A stretch of DNA of 64,000 bases from Pectobacterium carotovorum (GTDB lineage Bacteria; Pseudomonadota; Gammaproteobacteria; Enterobacterales; Enterobacteriaceae), in contig NZ_FQWI01000001.1 in assembly GCF_900129615.1 (NCBI RefSeq), positions 124,001-188,000 on the forward strand, in the 5' to 3' direction. Below the pieces are notes generated by a model. It was given only the letters and a program-made list of their open reading frames with translations. It did not search any database and had not been told where the DNA came from. Both the position numbers and the translations under genes were made by a program. Shown here piece after piece: positions 32,254-40,850 of this stretch; the stretch's first letter is position 1; the number at the start of each line of letters is the position of its first letter.

Positions 32254-33264
32254 ATGATAGAAGCCGATCGTTTGATCTCCGCTGACGCCGTTCCCGAAGA
32301 AGAATTTATCGACCGTGCGATCCGCCCTAAATTGCTCACCGAGTATGTGGGGCAGCCGCAGGTGCGTGAGCAGATGGAAATTTTTATCCAGGCGGCCCGC
32401 AAACGTGGGGATGCACTGGATCATCTGCTCATTTTTGGTCCTCCCGGTCTGGGTAAAACGACGCTGGCGAATATTGTTGCTAACGAGATGGGCGTGAATA
32501 TGCGCACGACGTCGGGCCCGGTATTGGAAAAAGCCGGCGACCTTGCCGCGCTGCTGACTAATCTTGAACCGCATGACGTGCTGTTCATCGATGAAATCCA
32601 CCGTCTGTCACCCGTTGTGGAAGAAGTACTGTATCCAGCGATGGAAGATTATCAGTTGGATATCATGATCGGTGAAGGGCCTGCCGCCCGTTCGATCAAA
32701 CTCGATTTACCGCCTTTCACGTTGATTGGCGCAACGACGCGTGCTGGCTCGTTAACCTCGCCATTGCGCGATCGTTTCGGCATTGTGCAGCGTCTGGAGT
32801 TTTATAAAGTTGAGGATTTGCAGTATATCGTCAGCCGCAGCGCACAGTGTTTAGGGCTGGATCTGACATCGGATGGTGCGCTTGAAGTGGCGCGGCGAGC
32901 GCGGGGTACGCCTCGTATTGCTAACCGATTATTGCGACGGGTGCGTGATTTCTCCGAAGTTAAGTCAGAAGGGGCGATTACCGGTGATGTGGCGACGCAG
33001 GCGTTGGATATGCTGGCGGTGGATACCGAAGGTTTTGACTACATGGACCGTAAGCTGCTGTTGGCGATCATCGATAAATTCATGGGCGGCCCCGTCGGGC
33101 TGGACAATTTAGCGGCAGCGATTGGCGAAGAACGCGAAACGATTGAAGACGTGCTGGAGCCGTTTCTGATTCAGCAAGGGTTTATTCAGCGTACGCCGCG
33201 CGGTCGAATGGCGACGCAGCATGCCTATCGGCATTTTGGCTTAACGCGTGAAGATTTAGGTTAA
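32254..33264 (+). CDS. ruvB: Holliday junction DNA helicase subunit RuvB
   Basis: AAA+ hexameric motor of branch migration. Walker [10 protein letters not shown] (about residues 62-70), Walker [11 protein letters not shown], the arginine-finger/sensor region [18 protein letters not shown] and the winged-helix C-terminus ([17 protein letters not shown]) are visible. The ATG at 32254, just after ruvA, gives exactly 336 aa as in E. coli; an upstream in-frame ATG at 32224 lies inside ruvA and is not used. It ends at a shared terminator with the sugar porin. Confidence 0.97.
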   Translation: MIEADRLISADAVPEEEFIDRAIRPKLLTEYVGQPQVREQMEIFIQAARKRGDALDHLLIFGPPGLGKTTLANIVANEMGVNMRTTSGPVLEKAGDLAALLTNLEPHDVLFIDEIHRLSPVVEEVLYPAMEDYQLDIMIGEGPAARSIKLDLPPFTLIGATTRAGSLTSPLRDRFGIVQRLEFYKVEDLQYIVSRSAQCLGLDLTSDGALEVARRARGTPRIANRLLRRVRDFSEVKSEGAITGDVATQALDMLAVDTEGFDYMDRKLLLAIIDKFMGGPVGLDNLAAAIGEERETIEDVLEPFLIQQGFIQRTPRGRMATQHAYRHFGLTREDLG

Positions 33265-33304
33265 CGGGTGAAAAGCGTATCGCCTAAGAAATGCTTTCCA
33301 TATT

Positions 33305-33335
33305 CAGGGAGACCACGCGGTCTCCCTGAGTTTAT
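33305..33335. terminator. bidirectional terminator between ruvB and the sugar porin
   Basis: CAGGGAGACC (33305-33314) pairs perfectly with GGTCTCCCTG (33319-33328) around ACGC, followed by AGTTTAT. Confidence 0.75.
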
Positions 33336-33339
33336 GTGA

Positions 33340-34725
33340 TTAGAACCAGGCTTCCCACATTGCCCCAACGTTGAACGAATCGAGCTGCGTGTTGACGCCG
33401 GTCGTTGTCCGCGCGGTGTGTTTGTTATCGACTTCCCCGCCGGTGACGTAGAAGCGCAGCATCGGTCTGAACTCCGGTCCCATGGCGATCGATACATTCT
33501 GGGAAAGCGTCAGCTTCCACCCTTTGTTATCACCACCCTGACCGTAATCTACGTGTTGATAGCCCGCTTCAAGCCAGGTGGAATGCACATCATTCCAGAA
33601 ATACATCGGTCGAACGATGGCATTATAGTTACGACGATCGTCCTGACTGGCTGAGTCATTCGAGTAGTCGTGGTAGGCCAGCAGATATTCGACCTGCGTT
33701 TGCGGCGTGAATTTGTATTTACCCTCAAAGCTGGCATAGAAGGTTTTCAGGTTGTCCGTTTTGTTGTAAACGCTGTTATCCGCATTATCCGAGTAGCGAG
33801 TGATAAACTGATTGAGGCTATTTTTTCCCGTGTGGCTCAGGACCGCGCCACCTTGCCAGGCTTTCAGGCGTGCATCGTTATCTACCGCTTTCGAGTCAAA
33901 ACCGTAGTTTGCGTACAGCGCAAGATCCAACGGCCCCAGCTTGATGCCATGCACTTTGGACGTCAGTGCGTAATTACCTTTATCGCCCGTGCCGGAACTG
34001 CCGGTACAGCTGATGCGTGAGGGGTTCGCGTTATTCGTGATCACTTCGGGGTTACAGGACTCCACGGCCGCGACGGCCGCCACATCGAATTGAATACCAC
34101 CGAGATCAAAATTCTTTATCCCTGCGCCCTGACCGTCGTGGTTCATCCAGAAGTAGTCGTTAATACCTTGCTGTGGACGCTGGTGGAAATCGCGCCCGGC
34201 CCAGAGATAGGCGTTTGGCTGAGAAGCAAAAAGGTTGGTGACGCCAGCATAGGCTTTTTTCAGGTTAACTTCGTCGCCCCAGTGGTCGATCATCACGACG
34301 ACATCCCAGATTGCGCCGTTGTTACTTTTGAAAGCCTTGGAAAGCTGGAATTCACCGCCATTGCCTTCGTTGCCCAGACGGCCCAGTGCGGAGGCACCGT
34401 TATAGGAGCCGTCAACCGCAACATATTTCTGGTCACCGCTCTGGAATTGTGCACCGTAACGCGCATAGCCAGTGAAGTTGATGCCATAAGGTATCGCCAT
34501 GTCAGGCGTTTTGGGGGCGTCGGGTGTCGTCAGCGGATCGACCTGTTTACTGGCAATCGCGTCTAATTTGGCCTGACGTTCCGCCAGCGCTTTTTCTACG
34601 GCCTGAGCAACGATGCGATCTAATTGCTCTTGAGTAATCGTTTCTTGTGCGAATGCGGAACCGGAGCAAAGGGCAGCCAGTACCGCCAGTGTAACGGGCA
34701 GTTTTTTGGAATTTGTCATAGTCAT
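33340..34725 (-). CDS. LamB-type carbohydrate porin
   Basis: Outer-membrane sugar channel of the maltoporin/BglH/ScrY family. The signal peptide ends near AFA (residues 1-26). A short coiled, Gln/Ala-rich segment follows (ITQEQLDRIVAQAVEKALAER, as in ScrY/BglH), then the beta-barrel starting GINFTGYARYGAQF with family stretches WAGRDFHQR, YFWMNHDGQGAGI and a terminal aromatic WEAWF. It is 461 aa, the normal size. It is the last gene of the IIC-IIA-porin unit, 161 bp after IIA. BglH is the nearest family name I can suggest, with aryl-beta-glucosides as an inferred substrate. Confidence 0.9.
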   Translation of the reverse strand: MTMTNSKKLPVTLAVLAALCSGSAFAQETITQEQLDRIVAQAVEKALAERQAKLDAIASKQVDPLTTPDAPKTPDMAIPYGINFTGYARYGAQFQSGDQKYVAVDGSYNGASALGRLGNEGNGGEFQLSKAFKSNNGAIWDVVVMIDHWGDEVNLKKAYAGVTNLFASQPNAYLWAGRDFHQRPQQGINDYFWMNHDGQGAGIKNFDLGGIQFDVAAVAAVESCNPEVITNNANPSRISCTGSSGTGDKGNYALTSKVHGIKLGPLDLALYANYGFDSKAVDNDARLKAWQGGAVLSHTGKNSLNQFITRYSDNADNSVYNKTDNLKTFYASFEGKYKFTPQTQVEYLLAYHDYSNDSASQDDRRNYNAIVRPMYFWNDVHSTWLEAGYQHVDYGQGGDNKGWKLTLSQNVSIAMGPEFRPMLRFYVTGGEVDNKHTARTTTGVNTQLDSFNVGAMWEAWF

Positions 34726-34886
34726 CTCAATTCGGTAAGTTATTTTCAGACAATAACCATCCCGCTCTGATTGGCGTGAATAATGGCACGGCGCTCAGAA
34801 CAAGGTGATTGTTATTTTTTTAAACGGGTACAGCGTAATTAAATAACTGACGTAATCGACCCTCCCTATAAGGGGATTAAAATGAA

Positions 34887-35195
34887 CTATTGCCGCTGAT
34901 AGAGATGAATAATCTCTTCTGATAATTCGCGGGCGAGCAGTGATGTCATTAAATGGTCTTGAGCATGAACCATAATTAATGTCATCGGCTGTCTGGCTTC
35001 TCCCGCATCCTGTTCGATCAGCTTAGTCTGCATATGGTGGGCTTTGCGCGCGTAACCGTCGGCTTCCTTCAACAGATTTTTGGCTTCATCAATGTTACCT
35101 TTACGCGCAGCGTGTAGCGCTTCAAAACACAGACTGCGCGACTGTCCCGCATTGACGATAATTTCCATTACTGCATCTTCTAATGTAATCATCAT
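34887..35195 (-). CDS. PTS lactose/cellobiose-type IIA subunit
   Basis: Small cytosolic phosphocarrier of the lactose/chitobiose PTS family, three-helix trimer type. MMITLEDAVMEIIVNAGQSR, EALHAARKGNIDEAKNLLKEAD and the phosphorylation motif VHAQDHLMTSLLARELSEEI (His in HAQDH) are clear. The start is ATG 35195 or ATG 35192; the AGG in ATAGGTC fits the second. At about 102 aa it matches family length. A longer frame to 35231 has no ribosome site. No partner IIB gene lies nearby. Confidence 0.92.
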   Translation of the reverse strand: MMITLEDAVMEIIVNAGQSRSLCFEALHAARKGNIDEAKNLLKEADGYARKAHHMQTKLIEQDAGEARQPMTLIMVHAQDHLMTSLLARELSEEIIHLYQRQ

Positions 35196-35358
35196 ATGAC
35201 CTATTTTTATGTGAACGAATATTCGCAGCACGTATTTGCTATGCCGCGTTCTTGAATGTCGTCCGGGTCGATGAAAGCAAATAATAAAAATATTTCGACC
35301 CTAAACGCTTTATTTTCTTTCTTCTATTTAATATCTATCGCTGTTTTTATTAATCCTA

Positions 35359-36687
35359 TTAATTACTGCTCACTGTTTTCGTCAGCGAAATATCGTCCTG
35401 TATTTTTTGCTCCTCGGTTTTCATTAATGTGCGTTCATAAGCTCGCAGGAACGGCAAATACATTAGCGCGGAAAACACCATGCACAGCAGGCACATGATT
35501 AGCGGGCTGAAGCTCCAGTTTGCGGCCCACGATGCACCAATGGGGGCCGGTGTGGTCCACGGCGTCAACGACACCACCTGCGCCAGCCATCCCATCTTGG
35601 TTGCGGTGTAAGCCAGCACGGCGTTAACCATCGGCACGAAGACAAAAGGGAGGAACAGCATCGGGTTCATAATGATGGGGGCACCGAACATGATCGGCTC
35701 GTTGATGTTAAAGAAGCTGGGTACGACGCCCATTCTGCCGATGGTCCGCAAGTGCGTGACCTTGCTGCGTAACAGCAGAAATGCCAGCGGTAGCGTCGAG
35801 CCTACGCCGCCAATCAACAGATAGTGATCCCAAAAGCCCTGTAAATAGATATGTGGTAAGACTTCGCCGGCTGCCAGCGCGGCCTGATTCACCGCCAGAT
35901 TGGTCATCCAGAATGGATTCATGATGCCCGTGACAATCAGCGAGCCGTGGATCCCCGAGAACCAGAAAAGCTGGCACAGCAACACAGACAGAAGAATGGC
36001 AGGCAGCGAGTCTGAGGCGGAAACCAGCGGTGCCAGTAGGTGCATAATCGCTTCGGGAATGATCATGCCTGTTTGCGCTTCGATGAAAAGGTTGAGCGGA
36101 TGCAGCGTTGCGACAATCACCAACACGGGAATGAGAATTTCAAACGAGCGAGCGACCCCCGTCGGGACTTCTTTCGGTAAGCGAATAGTAATGTTGTGCT
36201 GCTTCAGCGCCGCATAAACTTGGGTGGCGTAGATGGAGGTCAGTAAAGCGGTGAAGATCCCTTGTCCTGACAGATATTCGGTGGAAATTTTATCATCGGC
36301 GTAAGGCGCGGCGACAAGCAGGAAAGCCATAAACGCCAGCAGGCCGGACATCACGGAATCGAGATTGAGCTGCCTTCCCAGGCTGGCACCCACGCCTACG
36401 GAGATGAAAAATGTCATCAAGCCCATGCTGAGCTCGAAAGGCAGCATCAACTGTTCGCGATAGGTAATAGAAAAATCCAGCCAGGTACGGGCAAATCCGA
36501 CGGTCGTATCGGCGGAAAACGGAGGGAAAATAAACACCAGCATAAACGAGCCGATGATCATAAAAGGTAGCGCGGCGGTAAAACCATCGCGGATAGCGAT
36601 CACATACTTTTGCTGCCCCAAACGCCCTGCAAGCGGGGTAATCGATTGTTCGATAGCGGCAATCATTGATTGATATAAGGAACTCAT
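35359..36687 (-). CDS. PTS lactose/cellobiose-type IIC permease
   Basis: Membrane component of a lactose/cellobiose/diacetylchitobiose PTS, moving and phosphorylating a beta-glucoside or disaccharide. About ten hydrophobic segments; the conserved substrate-site motif FNINEPIMFGAPI is at about residues 334-346, and FWFSGIHGSLIVTGIMNPFW is typical. At 442 aa it is full length for a separate IIC (no IIB fused at the C-terminus, which ends DDISLTKTVSSN). It is the first gene of the minus-strand unit, facing a LacI-type regulator across a 456-bp regulatory region. Confidence 0.93.
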   Translation of the reverse strand: MSSLYQSMIAAIEQSITPLAGRLGQQKYVIAIRDGFTAALPFMIIGSFMLVFIFPPFSADTTVGFARTWLDFSITYREQLMLPFELSMGLMTFFISVGVGASLGRQLNLDSVMSGLLAFMAFLLVAAPYADDKISTEYLSGQGIFTALLTSIYATQVYAALKQHNITIRLPKEVPTGVARSFEILIPVLVIVATLHPLNLFIEAQTGMIIPEAIMHLLAPLVSASDSLPAILLSVLLCQLFWFSGIHGSLIVTGIMNPFWMTNLAVNQAALAAGEVLPHIYLQGFWDHYLLIGGVGSTLPLAFLLLRSKVTHLRTIGRMGVVPSFFNINEPIMFGAPIIMNPMLFLPFVFVPMVNAVLAYTATKMGWLAQVVSLTPWTTPAPIGASWAANWSFSPLIMCLLCMVFSALMYLPFLRAYERTLMKTEEQKIQDDISLTKTVSSN

Positions 36688-36912
36688 GTGAACACCTTTT
36701 CATGTGTCGCCGTAGCAGCGACAGCTCGTCACCAAGTATGTTATCGCCACGTTGTACGCCGTAACTCATTGTATCTAAATATCTTACGGGAATGTCGCGT
36801 GTGGCAGCCTTTTATAAATGTGAGCCTATACCTGTTATCTTTCTTCCGCTGCGGACCGCATTTTCCGCCAAGCACAATGTAAAAAGTTATTGCTAAGATG
36901 ATTGGATATCAT

Positions 36913-36930
36913 ATGGAAACCGTTTTCCAT
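36913..36930. promoter_or_regulatory. LacI-family operator 1 in IIC/regulator intergenic region
   Basis: ATGGAAACCGTTTTCCAT is an 18-bp palindrome with central CG, the standard shape of LacI-family operators (8 of 9 half-site bases match). It lies about 225 bp upstream of the IIC start and fits binding by the divergent regulator. Confidence 0.7.
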
Positions 36931-37044
36931 GCAAAGAAAAGAGAAGTGTGATGACCGTCAAGATGTGATGATTTCTGGCGGTATTAATTAGATTTGCATC
37001 ACATCTTATTGGTAGAAATACGCATTGGATGTTAAACGGATAAT

Positions 37045-37069
37045 CGGTTTCCATGCTGGATGGAAACGG
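37045..37069. promoter_or_regulatory. LacI-family operator 2 (inverted half-sites) before the regulator
   Basis: CGGTTTCCAT (37045-37054) and ATGGAAACGG (37060-37069) form an inverted repeat with the same half-site as the 36913 site but with a 5-bp GCTGG spacer and outward orientation. A -10-like TATACT follows at 37071-37076, so binding here could autoregulate the LacI gene and, with the first site, form a loop. Confidence 0.6.
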
Positions 37070-37143
37070 TTATACTGCGAAGCAACGCAATGCGCGGTTG
37101 GTGTTTAGGGTTTTGAGTCGGATTTAGCGTTTTCCAGGGGCAA

Positions 37144-38106
37144 ATGATGTCTACAATCAACGATGTATCGCGTTTAGCTGGGGTGTCCAAAGCCACAGTC
37201 TCCCGGGTGTTGAGTGGTTCACGCGGCGTAAAGGAAGCTAGCCGTCTTGCGGTGTTAAAAGCAGTTGACGAGCTTAAATACCGACCGAACGTCATCGCCC
37301 AGTCTCTGCTGAGTCAGTCAACTGGATGTATTGGCGTCATTTGCGCTCAGGACAACATCAACCAGACGACCGGCTACCTTTATGCGCTGGAAAAACACTT
37401 TAGCCGACATCAAAAGCATCTCTTGTTGCGGTTCGCCAGCAGCAGGGCTGAAGTTATGAATGTGCTTGATGAGCTGACCAGCGGCTTGTGCGATGACATT
37501 TTAATCATCGGCGCGCGCTTTCCGCTGAATCTGGCCGATAAGAACATCATTCTGATCGATTGCATGGAAACGGATACCACGAACAGCCTGCAATTCGATC
37601 ACGCTTTCGCTACGGAAACCGCGTGTAATTACCTGATTCGGCAAGGAAGACGGCAAATTGCGCTGATCAATCCCGCCGCGAGCAGCTCAGCGGAGCAGGT
37701 GCTGTTAGGGTATAAGCGGGCGCTGGAAAATAACTTCTTACCGTTTAACCGCAACCTGATTTTTATGGATGCGTCTTCATCGTCGTCGGTGGCGCTGCAA
37801 GTGCTGCTCAATAACAGCACGACGCTGAATTTCAATGCGCTTTTGGTGGCGGATGAGCTGGAAGCCAAACGTGTGATTACGCAGCTTCAGGCGTTTAATA
37901 AATCTGTACCAAAAGACATCATGGTATTCAGTCTGGCAGGATCTCTCGATATTCCGGGCATTCCGGCGATACCAGCAATTGAATATTCGATGGATGCGGT
38001 GGCAGCCAGAATCGTGTCGTGGCTCAATGAGAAAACCCAGGATGTGCTGGGTTCGTATGTCTTACGGGGTGATTTAATCATTCCAGATATGGCTAACCGG
38101 AAATAA
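37144..38106 (+). CDS. LacI-family transcriptional regulator of the porin/PTS genes
   Basis: Sugar-responsive repressor. N-terminal helix-turn-helix MMSTINDVSRLAGVSKATVSRVLSGS (residues 1-26) with hinge helix region PNVIAQSLLSQSTG, then a periplasmic-binding-like effector domain (about residues 60-315). At 320 aa it is slightly shorter than LacI-family averages (330-340). It resembles AscG-type regulators of beta-glucoside genes. ATG 37144 is used; a second ATG follows at 37147. It is transcribed away from IIC, and GGAAAC operators lie between them. Confidence 0.92.
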   Translation: MMSTINDVSRLAGVSKATVSRVLSGSRGVKEASRLAVLKAVDELKYRPNVIAQSLLSQSTGCIGVICAQDNINQTTGYLYALEKHFSRHQKHLLLRFASSRAEVMNVLDELTSGLCDDILIIGARFPLNLADKNIILIDCMETDTTNSLQFDHAFATETACNYLIRQGRRQIALINPAASSSAEQVLLGYKRALENNFLPFNRNLIFMDASSSSSVALQVLLNNSTTLNFNALLVADELEAKRVITQLQAFNKSVPKDIMVFSLAGSLDIPGIPAIPAIEYSMDAVAARIVSWLNEKTQDVLGSYVLRGDLIIPDMANRK

Positions 38107-38126
38107 ACGCTGCTCATGCCGTCTTC

Positions 38127-38165
38127 AAAAGCCCTTCTGAATCATGTATTCGGAAGGGCTTTTTG
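38127..38165. terminator. bidirectional terminator between LacI-type gene and znuB
   Basis: AAAAGCCCTTCTGAAT (38127-38142) pairs with ATTCGGAAGGGCTTTT (from 38148), loop CATGT, with A- and T-runs on both sides. Confidence 0.88.
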
Positions 38166-38200
38166 CTATTGAGTGTTTGTACTATTGAGCGATTGATAGG

Positions 38201-38986
38201 TTAGGTGGGTTGTCGCTTAATCAGGCTGACAATAAACAGCAGCGATGCGCACAGCACCACCGATGGCCCAGCGGGTGTATTGTAGCCAGCCGAGAATGCT
38301 AAACCGCCTGTTACGGCAATCATTCCAACAATAATCGCGATGCTTGCCATTTGTTCCGGCGTCCGTGCGAAGCGTCTGGCGCTGGCTGCAGGAATAATCA
38401 GCAGTGACGTAATGATCAGCGCACCCACAAATTTCATGGCGATACCAATCGTTAACGCGGTGGTCAACATCAGGAGCAGCTTGGTGCGCTGTAGCTTCAC
38501 GCCATCGACGTGCGCCAGCTCAGGGCTGATCGTCATAGAAAGGAGTGCGCGCCATTGCCAGCACATAATGGCAACAACAACGATGACACCAGCGGCGATA
38601 ACCCACAGATCCTCTGTTGTGACAGAGAGCAAATCGCCAAACAGATAAGCCATCAAGTCCACGCGCACGTTATTCATCAGGCTGACGACCACCAATCCAA
38701 GCGACAGGGCGCTGTGTGCCATGATGCCGAGTAACGTATCGATAGCCAGATAGGGGCGTCGCTCCAGCCAGACAAGCCCCAACGCCAGAATGAGCGTCAC
38801 GGCAATAACGGCAGCAAACAGGTTGATGTTCAGCAGCAGGCCGAAGGCGACACCGAGTAAAGACGCGTGCGCCAGCGTGTCACCGAAGTAAGACATCCGT
38901 CGCCAGACGACGAATGAGCCGAGCGGACCGGCCGCAATCGCCAGCAAAATCCCCGCCAACCAGCCGGGAAACAGCAGTTCTATCAT
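38201..38986 (-). CDS. znuB: Zinc ABC transporter permease ZnuB
   Basis: Membrane subunit of the high-affinity zinc importer ZnuABC. It begins [45 protein letters not shown] (FecCD/ABC-3 family) with about eight membrane segments. At 261 aa it compares with 261 in E. coli. Its ATG overlaps the znuC stop by 4 bp, so permease and ATPase are translated together under the divergent Zur-controlled promoter. Confidence 0.96.
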   Translation of the reverse strand: MIELLFPGWLAGILLAIAAGPLGSFVVWRRMSYFGDTLAHASLLGVAFGLLLNINLFAAVIAVTLILALGLVWLERRPYLAIDTLLGIMAHSALSLGLVVVSLMNNVRVDLMAYLFGDLLSVTTEDLWVIAAGVIVVVAIMCWQWRALLSMTISPELAHVDGVKLQRTKLLLMLTTALTIGIAMKFVGALIITSLLIIPAASARRFARTPEQMASIAIIVGMIAVTGGLAFSAGYNTPAGPSVVLCASLLFIVSLIKRQPT

Positions 38987-39741
38987 GCGTCGTTTCCACC
39001 TTGTCTTTTCAGAATGATACGTCCCTGTAGATCGTGACGATGATTATGATGGTGGCGGTAAACCGCCAATTGCTCCGCGCCGCGGTGGCCGAACATCGCT
39101 AAAAATTCGGGATGAAGCGAAACGACCTCAGGCGTGCCGGAGCAGCAAACATGTTGATTAAGGCAAAGAACTTCATCGGTTTTCGCCATCACCAAATGCA
39201 GATCGTGCGACACCATCAGTACACCGCAGTGGAATTCTTGCCGTAATTGGTTAATGAGGTCGTACAGCGCGAGTTGCCCATTGACGTCGACACCCTGCGT
39301 CGGTTCATCCAGTACCAGCAGTTGGGGCTGGTTGAGCAGCGCACGAGCCAACAGAACGCGCTGGGTTTCGCCACCGGAGAGCTTCTGCATCGGCTGTTCC
39401 AGCAGATGTGCAGCCTGAACCCGCTTAAGTGCTGGCAAAATATCCTGCTTTTTCACGCCGGGGCGCAGTTGCATAAAGCGGCTGACGGTCAAGGGCAGGG
39501 TGGTATCCAGATGCAGTTTCTGCGGAACGTAGCCGATACGCAGCGCGGGATCTCGTACCAGTGAACCGGAGGTGGGGGCAAGTAGCCCTAATACCACGCG
39601 CACCAGCGTCGATTTTCCTGCGCCATTCGGCCCCAGCAGCGTCAGAATTCGGCCTGCCTGCAAGGTAAGAGAGATATCTGACAGAACCTTTCGGCTGCCA
39701 AATGTAACTGAAATATTATTAAGTGATACCAATGTGGACAT
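38983..39741 (-). CDS. znuC: Zinc ABC transporter ATP-binding protein ZnuC
   Basis: ATPase of the zinc importer. Walker [10 protein letters not shown] (about residues 38-46), signature [16 protein letters not shown], Walker [13 protein letters not shown] and a His-rich C-terminus ([20 protein letters not shown]) as in E. coli ZnuC. At 252 aa it compares with 251. It is divergent from znuA with a shared 77-bp promoter region containing a Zur box. Confidence 0.96.
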   Translation of the reverse strand: MSTLVSLNNISVTFGSRKVLSDISLTLQAGRILTLLGPNGAGKSTLVRVVLGLLAPTSGSLVRDPALRIGYVPQKLHLDTTLPLTVSRFMQLRPGVKKQDILPALKRVQAAHLLEQPMQKLSGGETQRVLLARALLNQPQLLVLDEPTQGVDVNGQLALYDLINQLRQEFHCGVLMVSHDLHLVMAKTDEVLCLNQHVCCSGTPEVVSLHPEFLAMFGHRGAEQLAVYRHHHNHRHDLQGRIILKRQGGNDA

Positions 39742-39764
39742 AGAATTCGGTTTGCATAACCCAT

Positions 39765-39788
39765 GTAACGTTATAATATAACAAACAA
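39765..39788. promoter_or_regulatory. Zur operator between znuC and znuA
   Basis: The perfect core palindrome GTTATAATATAAC (39770-39782) is the centre of the known Zur box (consensus GAAATGTTATANTATAACATTTC). Placed midway between divergent znuC and znuA, it would repress both when zinc is plentiful. Confidence 0.88.
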
Positions 39789-39818
39789 CACGATAAAAAT
39801 CGATGGGAGCGACTTTTC

Positions 39819-40838
39819 ATGCAGCAGTCTATTCAACAAAAAAAATCTATTCAGCAAAAAAAATGGTTAAAAAGTGTGTTTGTTGCCAGCGCGCTGCTCG
39901 CAAGCGGGATGTCAATCAGCGCGGCATCCGCTGCGGTCATTACGTCAATTCGTCCTTTAGGATTCATTGCGTCGGCTATTGCCGATGGTGTGACGCCAAC
40001 TGAGGTTTTGTTACCTGATGGCGCGTCGCCCCACGATTATGCCCTGCGCCCGTCTGATGTCCAGCGTTTACAGTCTGCTGAACTGGTGATTTGGGTCGGG
40101 CCGGAAATGGAAGCCTTTCTCGGAAAGCCATTAGAGAAAGTTTCACCTGAAAAACAGATTACGCTTTCCGCGCTCCCCGCGATTAAAGCTGAGCTGGAAA
40201 AAGAGGCCGGACACGATCATGAGGATGGTCATGAACAGGCGCATGATGGCCATGAAAAAGGCCACGATCATAGCCATGCCGCCCATGATGACGGCGACGA
40301 TGGCCACCATCATGGTGAGTACAATATGCACATTTGGCTGTCGCCGGAGATGACAAAACAGGCGGCAATGGCCATTCATGCAAAATTATTGGAACTTATG
40401 CCTCAGAATAAGGACAAACTAGACGCGAATCTGCTTTATTTCACGGATAAAATCGGGCAAGCAGATGAAAAAATTGTTAAGATGCTAGCGCCTGTGCAGG
40501 GTAAAGGCTATTTCGTGTTCCATGATGCCTATGGCTATTTTGAGAAACACTATGGGTTAAGCCCCTTGGGTTACTTCACGGTTAACCCCGAAATCCAACC
40601 TGGTGCACAGCGTTTACATCAAATACGAACACAGTTGGTTGAGCACAAAGCCGTATGCGTTTTTGCTGAACCACAATTCAGGCCAGCCGTTATTAATGCT
40701 GTTGCCAAGGGAACCGACGTGCGCTCGGGTGTGCTCGATCCATTGGGAAGCAATATTGCACTGGGTAGAGATAGCTATGCCGATTTCTTGTTGCAGCTAT
40801 CGAACCAGTATGTGAGCTGTCTGGAGGAAAAATCATGA
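39819..40838 (+). CDS. znuA: Zinc ABC transporter substrate-binding protein ZnuA
   Basis: Periplasmic zinc-binding lipocalin-like (cluster A-I) protein delivering Zn to ZnuBC. The signal peptide (residues 1-38, ending SAASA) carries an unusual repeated N-terminus [12 protein letters not shown] coded by two 18-bp copies. Zn ligands appear as [13 protein letters not shown] (His), [11 protein letters not shown] (His) and [14 protein letters not shown] (His). A long His/Asp-rich loop (about residues 129-168: [20 protein letters not shown]...) is the zinc-buffering loop. At 339 aa it is slightly longer than E. coli (310-328). GGGAG at 39805 precedes the ATG. Confidence 0.95.
   Translation: MQQSIQQKKSIQQKKWLKSVFVASALLASGMSISAASAAVITSIRPLGFIASAIADGVTPTEVLLPDGASPHDYALRPSDVQRLQSAELVIWVGPEMEAFLGKPLEKVSPEKQITLSALPAIKAELEKEAGHDHEDGHEQAHDGHEKGHDHSHAAHDDGDDGHHHGEYNMHIWLSPEMTKQAAMAIHAKLLELMPQNKDKLDANLLYFTDKIGQADEKIVKMLAPVQGKGYFVFHDAYGYFEKHYGLSPLGYFTVNPEIQPGAQRLHQIRTQLVEHKAVCVFAEPQFRPAVINAVAKGTDVRSGVLDPLGSNIALGRDSYADFLLQLSNQYVSCLEEKS
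39828..39863 (+). repeat. 18-bp tandem duplication in the znuA signal-peptide region
   Basis: TCTATTCAACAAAAAAAA (39828-39845) and TCTATTCAGCAAAAAAAA (39846-39863) differ at one base. Each ends in an A8 tract, placing two slippage-prone homopolymers within the first 15 codons of znuA. Confidence 0.85.
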
Positions 40839-40850
40839 GGATACGAATAA

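Noticed and set aside
36947..36963. CRP site TGTGATGACCGTCAAG in the PTS regulatory region
   Set aside because: Only one half-site is good (TGTGA); the other (TCAAG) matches poorly. Kept only as a remark.
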